Part shown: positions 58,024-64,000 of the stretch, in pieces
Position numbering within the stretch: the first letter of the stretch is position 1
Layout of the letters: each line of letters starts with the position of its first letter
Assembly: GCA_001641205.1 (NCBI GenBank)
Contig: LSMX01000002.1
Coordinates: 186,001-250,000 of the forward strand
Direction: 5' to 3'
Length of the DNA stretch: 64,000 bases
Source: Mycoplasma sp. Bg1
GTDB lineage: Bacteria; Bacillota_I; Bacilli_A; Mycoplasmatales; Hepatoplasmataceae
Notes under the pieces: generated by a model
Database searches by the model: none
Told to the model about the DNA's origin: nothing
Seen by the model: the letters and a program-made list of their open reading frames with translations, nothing else
Position numbers and translations under genes: made by a program

Positions 58024-58500
58024 TCATTTCCTTAATTCTTCTGCAAAATAAATCCCTTTATTTGCATCTTGTGGAATAATATTATCAAGATATTCTACTA
58101 ATTTTGGATCACCAATAAAGGAAGTATTTAAAAACAAATCAATTGCTTCTTCAATAATTCCAAGTCCAGTAATTTTTCCACCAAAACCAATAATATTTGC
58201 ATCATATTGTTCACGAGCAACCTTAGCACTTACTAAGTCATGAACAAGGACTGCTCTTGCTCCTTTTATTTTTTGAGCTGAAGAGGTAATCCCCACTCCT
58301 GTTCCACAAATTACAACTCCAAAGTCAAAATGATTATTTACCACTTCTTCCGCAACTCTTTTCCCAAAAATTGGATAATGAGTTCTTGTAAAATCATAAG
58401 TTCCTACATCAACAACATCATGTCCTTTTGCAATTAATTGGTCTCTTATTTTATTTTTTATATCTGTGACAATATGGTCACAACCAATAGCAATTCTCAT
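58024..58500 (-). CDS. lacB: Galactose-6-phosphate isomerase subunit LacB (RpiB family)
   Basis: A 158-residue protein of the LacAB/RpiB family. It has the N-terminal IAIGCDH, the catalytic cysteine in VICGTGVGITSSAQK, VHDLVSAKVAREQYDANI and FGGKITGLG, which is typical of LacB. With LacA it would turn galactose-6-P into tagatose-6-P. An RpiB ribose-5-P isomerase role is the alternative, but the adjacent LacA makes LacB more likely. SD AAGGGGG, 9 bases after lacA. Confidence 0.83.
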   Translation of the reverse strand: MRIAIGCDHIVTDIKNKIRDQLIAKGHDVVDVGTYDFTRTHYPIFGKRVAEEVVNNHFDFGVVICGTGVGITSSAQKIKGARAVLVHDLVSAKVAREQYDANIIGFGGKITGLGIIEEAIDLFLNTSFIGDPKLVEYLDNIIPQDANKGIYFAEELRK

Positions 58501-58509
58501 TTTTCCCCC

Positions 58510-58947
58510 TTATGCCATATCATCTAACATATCAATTCTTACCATATGACGTCCAGCAGCAAATTTTTCTTCAACAAATCGTTTTAGAATTAATTTTGCT
58601 TCAGGAATTGCAGTAATATTTGCTCCTAGTGCAAGCCCAACTGCACCATTATGTTCTCTTGTCATATGAGCTGAATGTTCATCTGAACATTGGGCGGTAA
58701 TCATATATTTTACTTTACCAGAAGCAACAAAACCAAGAGCACCAGTTTCATCAATCATAATTAAAGCAAAACCTTCACGATGGACTTTTGCAATTTGGTT
58801 TGAAATTTCCACAACTTTAGCAACATAAGTTAAATCATCTTCTACCACAATTAATGAAGATTCACAACTAAGTTCATCTCCTAAATAATTTTTTAATTCC
58901 ACAGCATAATCATTAAATTTTGTGGTTGTTACAATATCATATTTCAT
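58510..58947 (-). CDS. lacA: Galactose-6-phosphate isomerase subunit LacA
   Basis: A 145-residue partner of LacB. The late part is diagnostic: CSDEHSAHMTREHNGAVGL and GRHMVRIDMLDDMA match the LacA end. The catalytic cysteine of RpiB is absent, as in LacA. Start ATG 58947. The tagatose-6-P kinase LacC and a LacD-type aldolase are not seen; a class II aldolase at 55.3 kb might replace LacD. Confidence 0.83.
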   Translation of the reverse strand: MKYDIVTTTKFNDYAVELKNYLGDELSCESSLIVVEDDLTYVAKVVEISNQIAKVHREGFALIMIDETGALGFVASGKVKYMITAQCSDEHSAHMTREHNGAVGLALGANITAIPEAKLILKRFVEEKFAAGRHMVRIDMLDDMA

Positions 58948-58977
58948 CTTAGTCTCTTTCTTTTTTACAAAGTGCAA

Positions 58978-59970
58978 TTATGCAGCTTTATATGGTATTC
59001 CTTTTTTTACTCTAATTGCTGCTCTTCTATTTAGCATAAATCAGTATGATAAAGGAATTAAGTTAGAAACAAATAATAGAATATTTTGTACTACCATGAT
59101 CATGTTTCCGGCTTTTCCAAATGAAACAATCATTCCAATTTCAGCAACTTCTCACATTGCTCAAGCAATTCATGATTTTTTATTAACAACAATTAGTCCC
59201 CCAATTTGGAAAACTCCAGCAGTAAGATCAAATCAAGGTGCTCCATCATATAGTGGTCCAACATCTCTTACTTCTGCTACTGGTTTACCATTTTCAAAAT
59301 AGTAAAATGTCATTTCATGACCACCAGCAACAGTAGTGATTAATAACATTCCCACAACAAAGAACACTACTAATGCTCCAAAAGTTCCAAGAATATATTT
59401 AAGATTTAATGAACTTTCATAAGGATCAACGTTTTCATTTTGATCAGCTTTGTCTCATTGGAAAAAACGAATTTGTGCTAAAATTAATCCCACAATTTGG
59501 GTAATTGCAATTCATCATACTCCATATAAACAATCAATTACTAATCAAATTCCCATTGAAATTTGGTTGAATCAAATAAATCTTTTACTAAATTTAGTCA
59601 TAAAAATATTTGAAGTAAATTGACCAATTGAGGCAATTAAGGCAGCAAACAGCACAATTCAAGCCATAATATATCAACCATTATTAGTTGTTGCCATTGC
59701 TCCGCCAGCACCATCACTTACTACAGTTCCTTCTTTACCATTAACTGCATGTCCAAAAAAGTTTTGATTAGTAACAGAATTTCCTGCTCCAAATAATCCA
59801 ATATTTACCACTGCTACAATTAAGATAGCAATAATAAATATTAGTAATGAATACAAGGCAAAATCTTCTGCTGTTCAAGATTTTGGTTTAAGAAATCTTG
59901 AAAAATCGATAAACTTATCCCTATCTATTCGGTTTTTTGTATCTTTTATTTCAGTTTTTTCAGTTTTAAT
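58978..59970 (-). CDS. PnuC-like membrane transporter in the lacAB operon
   Basis: A membrane protein of about 330 residues with some eight helices. Its repeated pattern (FIWFNQISMGIWLVIDCLYG..., later FVSNLIPLSYWFMLNRR) is like PnuC vitamin transporters, which share a fold with SWEET sugar carriers. No ATG or GTG suits the start. An AAAGGAA SD points to an ATT triplet at 59970; TTG at 59994 directly after a TATAAT is the alternative. It is the first gene before lacA-lacB-ROK, so sugar or precursor import is possible. Family call is moderate. Confidence 0.5.
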
Positions 59971-60035
59971 AATAATTTCCTTTCTTATTTTCAAATTATA
60001 AAAAAAAAAGAAGGAATGTGGACATTTTTCCAAAA

Positions 60036-60047
60036 TAGTATATAAGA
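60036..60047. promoter_or_regulatory. TATATA site upstream of the lacAB operon
   Basis: TAGTATATAAGA lies about 70 bases before the first gene of the unit and resembles the site at 54785. Confidence 0.3.
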
Positions 60048-60097
60048 GTAAAATAACGCCACCCTAATTTTCAAATAAATTATAAAAATTAAAGCAT

Positions 60098-60133
60098 AAA
60101 AAAATAAAAGGGATTAAGCCCTTTTATTTTTTT
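60098..60133 (-). terminator. Terminator after the ROK pseudogene
   Basis: A 15-bp stem (AAAAAAATAAAAGGG with its complement, loop ATTAAG) with a run of T on the minus strand, 10 bases from the pseudogene stop. Confidence 0.85.
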
Positions 60134-60142
60134 ATTTTAAAA

Positions 60143-60897
60143 TTAATAATGTAAAATTTTATGAGTTAATTCCATTGCTGCATAAGCAGCGCCATATAAA
60201 CCAGAGTCATTTCCAACATTGCATAGTTCAAATTTTATTGTTTCTCTTAATAAAATCATGAGTAAATCTTTCATAAACTGGAGTCAAGTATTCAATTAAA
60301 GTATCATTATCATGAGCAAGTCCACCACCAAGAATAATTATTTCTGGATTAAGGATCATTGCAACAAAAGCAAGCATTCTTCCCCCATATTCAGCAAATT
60401 CTCTTGCTGCTTTAATTACAATTTCATCACCGGCACGAACTCCTTCTCAAATTGTAAAACCATCTTCTACCTCTACAATTGTTTTGATATTAGGGTTTTG
60501 ATCTCGATGTTTTTTAAATAAATTTACAAGTCCAATTGCAGAGAAAATTGATTCAGCACACTCAGGAAGTCCACAAGTGCATTGAAATTGTTTATGCATT
60601 AGTTGCAATGGAACATGACCAATTTCTCCTGCACTTTTCCCATTTCCTAAATAAAGTTCTCCATTAATAAAAATTCCCATTCCAATACTTCAAAAGAACT
60701 AAACTCTTTTTCTGCAAGTTTCTTTTTAAATTCTTTAGTAATATCTTCTGCAATATAACTTCCTTTTTCTTTTAAATTAGTAGGAATTTTTCATCTTGCA
60801 AGCATTAAACCTTGAATATTAATAAGAGCTAATTTAATTGCTGTTCCCCCAACATTGACTGCAAGTAAAATTTTGTTTTAACTTCTCTTTTAGACAT
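60143..60897 (-). pseudogene. Decayed ROK-family sugar kinase
   Basis: The minus strand is similar to the intact ROK gene at 57027 from start to end (VNVGGTAIKLALIN, TKEFKKKLAEKEFSSFEV, CTCGLPECAESIFSA, ELCNVGNDSGLYGAAYAAMELTH). Frameshifts occur near codon 5 and near the C-terminus. An internal deletion of roughly 70-80 codons joins the GMGI region to the FINGELYLG region, removing the catalytic aspartate. It cannot make a working kinase. Confidence 0.88.
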
Positions 60898-60947
60898 AAT
60901 CTTTTCCTTTTATTTATTTAAAATAAGTTTTAATATTTTAATAAAAA

Positions 60948-61715
60948 TTAAAGTTCATTAATTTTTAAGAATTCTTCAACAAATTTCATATAAGCAATTG
61001 CTCCTTTTGAACTATTATTATAATCAAAAATTGATTGTCCAGTACTTGGAGCTTCTGCTAATTTTATATTTCTTGGAATAGTTGTAGTAAAAACTTTTTC
61101 CTTAAAAAACTTCACCACTTCAGCATGAACTTCTTGTCCAAGATTAATTCGATAATCAAACATTGTAAGTAAAATCCCCCCAATTTGTAATTTTGGGTTA
61201 AACATTTTTTTAACAAGCTTAATTGTTGAAAGAAGTTGAGTAAGTCCTTCAAGAGCATAATATTCTGCTTGAATTGGAATTAAAACCTGTTCTGCAACAG
61301 AAAGAGCATTACGATTAATAAGTCCAAGTGAAGGAGGACAATCAATAATAAGATAATCATAATCAATACTTATAGTTTTAAATAAATAATTAAAGATTTT
61401 TTCATGGACATTTTTTGAAGAAGAAAGATAAATTTCTGCTCCTGCAAGTTGAATTGAACTAGGAACAATATCAACATTCTTAGTTCTTGTTTTCATAATA
61501 GTGTCTTTAAAGTTAACATCTTTAATTACAACATCAAAAATATCATGTTTAATCTCTTCTTTTTCAATTCCAAGTCCTGTAGTAGAGTTTGCTTGGGGGT
61601 CAAGATCAACAAGTAAAACTTTAAAACCTTTAATTCCAAGACCAGCTGATAAGTTTATTGCTGTTGTTGTTTTACCAACTCCACCCTTTTGATTAGCAAT
61701 TGCTACTATTTTCAT
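60948..61715 (-). CDS. parA: ParA-family chromosome partition ATPase
   Basis: ParA/Soj is a DNA-binding ATPase working with ParB. The 255 residues hold the deviant Walker A KGGVGKTTTAINL, DLDPQANSTTGLG, DYLIIDCPPSLG (Walker B) and the late TIPRNIKLAEAPSTGQSI signature. TATAAT ends 6 bases before the ATG, so the mRNA is probably leaderless. Its usual neighbour parB lies 32 kb further along the same strand, after the sugar region. Confidence 0.94.
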   Translation of the reverse strand: MKIVAIANQKGGVGKTTTAINLSAGLGIKGFKVLLVDLDPQANSTTGLGIEKEEIKHDIFDVVIKDVNFKDTIMKTRTKNVDIVPSSIQLAGAEIYLSSSKNVHEKIFNYLFKTISIDYDYLIIDCPPSLGLINRNALSVAEQVLIPIQAEYYALEGLTQLLSTIKLVKKMFNPKLQIGGILLTMFDYRINLGQEVHAEVVKFFKEKVFTTTIPRNIKLAEAPSTGQSIFDYNNSSKGAIAYMKFVEEFLKINEL

Positions 61716-61721
61716 AATATT

Positions 61722-61727
61722 ATTATA
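61722..61727 (-). promoter_or_regulatory. -10 box for parA
   Basis: TATAAT ends 6 bases before the parA ATG, so transcription would begin at the start codon itself. Confidence 0.5.
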
Positions 61728-61779
61728 TTAAAATAAGTCTTAAAGAGTAATTATTATTTATTAAAATGATAATTAAAAA

Positions 61780-62361
61780 TTATTTTAATTCTTTTGCAGC
61801 CATATCAACCATTTCCTGAGCTTGTTTTATAAAATAAGAGAATTTTTCATGCTTAATTTGTGATGATTCTGAATTCAAACCGGGAATTCCAAGAATAATA
61901 TTTTCTCTAGTTGTCTTATCAACTTCTGCTAAATTAATAAGATCACCTAAAGTTTCAATGCTATTAAGACGAAAAAATTCTATTGTTCTTACTCCAACTC
62001 CTTTAATAGTACTTAATTTTGTTTCTTTTAAATTTCCCTTATCAAGAGAAATTTTTAGTTTAAGTAATTCATCTTGAAGTTTTTCTTCCTGAACAACTTC
62101 AATTGGAAGAGCAATAGCTTCCTTTTTAAAATTGAAATTTTCACTTCAAAGTTTTTTACAATAATCAACTATTTTTTGAAATGAAAAATCATTTGTGGGT
62201 AAGACTTCTGGTAAAGATTTTTTTTGCTCATCAATTGGTAAAATATTTATAATTATTTTCTCATTATGTTCTGATTTTTTAAAAGATAAAAAAGTATTAA
62301 TAAAAGAAAATAAAACCAAAGCTATGGTAAATATTGTTAAAATAAGCAATCATGTTTTCAT
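61780..62361 (-). CDS. Membrane-anchored protein with helix-hairpin-helix region
   Basis: A 193-residue protein with one N-terminal membrane helix (residues about 4-25, LLILTIFTIALVLFSFI, reached through a TGA-Trp codon) and a cytosolic part. Near residues 130-175 is LSTIKGVGVRTIEFFRLNSIETLGDLIN, like tandem helix-hairpin-helix modules that touch DNA or proteins. Family not recognised. It lies just upstream of parA on the same strand, 64 bases from it, so a link to the nucleoid is thinkable. Confidence 0.6.
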
Positions 62362-62471
62362 TTTTTTAAATAACTTTCTTTATTATTTCTAAAGCAAAAT
62401 AATTATATTCTTATACTTAAAGAAATAAATTTATGGAAATAATTTTTCTTTATTAAATAAAAAATCCTAAT

Positions 62472-62768
62472 TTATTTCTTTTTTTCCTCAACCAGGGGTA
62501 AAAAAGGGTCAAGATCTATTTCTTCTTTAATTGTTGGTAAAAAAGGATTAAGATCAATTTCTTTTTCCAATAATTTTTTCTCTTTTTTTTGTTCTTTTGT
62601 TAATTTTTGGTGATTTAATCCAAATAAAAAAGGATTTGAAATTTTAAAAATAGTTGTAAGAGAACGTCCATGAATAAAAAATAAAAGTAAATTTTCAAAT
62701 ATAATTATTCCTAAAGTAACTATGATTAATATTGTTAGCACCAAAAAGAATATTTCTAATCCTATCAT
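62472..62768 (-). CDS. Small membrane protein with EIDL-PFLP repeats
   Basis: A 98-residue protein with one or two hydrophobic segments (about 3-32) and a charged tail carrying two copies of EIDL(N/D)PFLP. Not recognised; the repeats look like short binding motifs. SD AAGGAG is clear. It may form a unit with the next gene and parA. Confidence 0.6.
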   Translation of the reverse strand: MIGLEIFFLVLTILIIVTLGIIIFENLLLFFIHGRSLTTIFKISNPFLFGLNHQKLTKEQKKEKKLLEKEIDLNPFLPTIKEEIDLDPFLPLVEEKKK

Positions 62769-63077
62769 TATTTCTCCTTAAATTGTATATCTATATAATT
62801 AATAAAATTATACTTAATTTTATTTTTTAACTATAAATTGAAAAAGATATTTTATCTTAATTAGATGAATTAATTTTAAAAAATGAAAACAAAACAATTT
62901 AAATATAAGGTATATACCAATTTAAAAAATATTTAATAACCAAATAAAAGAAGGAAAAATCTTTTTGATTTAAGTTATTAAAATTTATAATTATTAAAGT
63001 TTATCTTAATGTTTTCTTTTAAGTTGAACACACTAAATTAGGACATAGTTTAATAATTAGAAATTAAGGATAAAATA
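62769..63077. promoter_or_regulatory. Divergent intergenic region with GGTATATACC palindrome
   Basis: 309 bases between the divergent 62472 gene and nanE. A perfect GGTATATACC dyad lies at 62909-62918. TTGAAC (63025) with a TTTAAT 19 bases on may be the nanE promoter, followed by SD AAGGAT. The dyad matches the TATATA-type sites before other sugar loci. Nothing else is seen. Confidence 0.5.
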
Positions 63078-63761
63078 ATGAAAATAATGAAAAACGGATT
63101 AATTATTTCTTGCCAGGCGCTGGAGGATGAGCCTCTTCATTCTTCTTTTATTATGGGAAGAATGGCTCTTGCTGCAAAGGAAGCTGGAGCAATTGGAATT
63201 AGGGCAAACTCAATAGTGGATATTTTAGAAATTAAAAAAATAGTAGATCTTCCAATAATTGGAATTATTAAAAATAAAAATTATAATTCTTCTATTTTTA
63301 TTACCCCTTCACTAAAAGAGATAAAAGATCTACTTGCAGTTGATGTAGAAATTATCGCCCTTGATGCTAGTTTAGAAAAACGACCTCATGGAGAAAAATT
63401 AGAAGAAGTTATCCAGTATATAAGAAAAAATAAACCCCAACAATTAATTATGGCTGACTGTAATAACTATAAAGAAATAGAAAATGCAGATAAATTAGGA
63501 TTTGATTTTGTTGCAACAACTCTTTATGGTGATAACAAAAAAACAAAAGAATCAAGAATTATTGAAAATGATAATTTTGAACTTAAAAAAATTCTTGCAA
63601 ATATAAAAACACCATTAATTGTTGAAGGGGGCATTAAAACTCCAGAAGAACTACAAGCAATTTATGATTTACATCCTTATTCAATTGTAATTGGATCTGC
63701 AATTACAAGGCCGCAAGTAATTGCAAAACGCTTTGTTGATGTAATTAAAAAAAATAAATAA
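63078..63761 (+). CDS. nanE: N-acetylmannosamine-6-phosphate 2-epimerase
   Basis: NanE turns ManNAc-6-P into GlcNAc-6-P in sialic acid or ManNAc use. The 227-residue TIM barrel starts LIISCQALEDEPLHSS, has GAIGIRANS, IIALDASLEKRP, IMADCNNYKEIENA, ATTLYG and the late VEGGIKTPEEL, VIGSAITRP phosphate-binding part. An ATG three codons further on is also possible, but SD AAGGAT favours 63078. No nanA, nanK or nagA is visible in the window. Confidence 0.93.
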   Translation: MKIMKNGLIISCQALEDEPLHSSFIMGRMALAAKEAGAIGIRANSIVDILEIKKIVDLPIIGIIKNKNYNSSIFITPSLKEIKDLLAVDVEIIALDASLEKRPHGEKLEEVIQYIRKNKPQQLIMADCNNYKEIENADKLGFDFVATTLYGDNKKTKESRIIENDNFELKKILANIKTPLIVEGGIKTPEELQAIYDLHPYSIVIGSAITRPQVIAKRFVDVIKKNK

Positions 63762-63776
63762 TTTTTAATGTTTAAT

Positions 63777-63814
63777 AAAAAAAGAGAAGTGAATTAATTC
63801 ACTTCTCTTTTTTT
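63777..63814. terminator. Bidirectional terminator between nanE and the next gene
   Basis: The palindrome GAGAAGTGAATTAATTCAC with its complement is flanked by A and T runs, 16 bases after the nanE stop. Confidence 0.9.
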
Positions 63815-63849
63815 ATATCTACAATTTTTACAAATAAGAATTTAATGTT

Positions 63850-64000
63850 TTACCATTGTTGAGGTTTTCAAATTTGTTTGTAGCTTCCTGCTCTTACCTC
63901 CAGAGCACATGATTTATAATCATTTATTGAATAACGAACTCGTGCTTTACTAAAGTTTTCTTTAGTTGTATCTTCACCATCATTATTTTGATTACTTTCA
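63850..64000 (-). CDS. C-terminal end of an unknown protein (cut by window edge)
   Basis: About 49 residues of the C-terminus, reading TGA as Trp, ending in TAA at 63850. The visible part is asparagine-rich and then ARVRYSINDYKSCALEVRAG, with a final WKPQQW. Such an end resembles a small extracellular carbohydrate-binding module, but too little is seen to name it. Confidence 0.5.

Overview
The window is AT-rich bacterial DNA in which UGA must be read as tryptophan (genetic code 4). Many long genes are continuous only if TGA is sense, for example ptsI, mgtE, rnr, dnaB, gdpP, the MATE and APC transporters and the GH65 and GH2 enzymes. With the small wall-less-type gene set (CdaM-type diadenylate cyclase, PTS, Mollicute-type tmRNA tag ending AFA), this points to a Mollicute of the Mycoplasma/Spiroplasma/Mesoplasma kind. 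Species cannot be fixed from the sequence alone. Almost all genes are on the minus strand. The exceptions are a plus-strand island (9.6-18.4 kb), an aldolase gene (55.3 kb) and nanE (63.1 kb).

Layout, left part. 1-9.5 kb (minus): the general PTS proteins ptsI, crr and ptsH; tRNA-Gly and tRNA-Ser around a cardiolipin synthase; mgtE; deoD; a short CdaM-type c-di-AMP synthase; a membrane protein with a degenerate GGDEF-EAL architecture; and tmRNA. 9.6-18.4 kb (plus): an NCS1 nucleobase permease, two divergent DeoD-like proteins with an Asp-to-Asn change at the general-acid position, and three MATE-family transporters. 18.4-25.8 kb (minus): a compact housekeeping operon rpsF-ssb-rpsR-gdpP-dnaB-secG-rnr-smpB. 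A fourth MATE gene and parB follow. The common bacterial order secG-rnr-smpB-ssrA can be restored by removing the plus-strand island.

Layout, right part. From 28.6 to 60.9 kb lies a plastic region mostly for sugar uptake, which separates parB (27.6-28.5 kb) from parA (60.9-61.7 kb) on the same strand. It has two non-PTS disaccharide operons. One is ebgA-ebgC-small membrane protein-permease. The other is GH65 phosphorylase-permease-two beta-phosphoglucomutase-like HADs-two M42 peptidases. Each operon carries a roughly 1005-residue APC-fold permease with a long cytosolic coiled-coil tail. There is also a PTS IIC gene followed at a distance by cutC-nagB-mupG, a PTS IICB gene followed by cutC, a tagatose-pathway set (PnuC-like membrane protein, lacA, lacB, ROK kinase, cutC), and a class II aldolase. 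Three CutC-family paralogs sit next to sugar genes. Pseudogenes (an IIC-ROK chimera, a decayed ROK kinase, a PnuC-like fragment) show recent duplication and deletion. parA, two small membrane proteins and nanE close the window.

How it fits together. PEP-dependent phosphorylation through EI, HPr and the free EIIA-Glc would serve the IIC and IICB proteins. GlcNAc-type sugars would enter glycolysis through NagB, with NanE feeding GlcNAc-6-P; no nagA is visible here. Disaccharides entering unphosphorylated would be split by EbgA (hydrolysis) or GH65 (phosphorolysis to beta-glucose-1-P, then beta-phosphoglucomutase). c-di-AMP is made by CdaM and degraded by GdpP. Recurrent TATATA-centred dyads (GTATATAC-like) lie upstream of most sugar loci and may be operators of a common repressor not encoded in the window.
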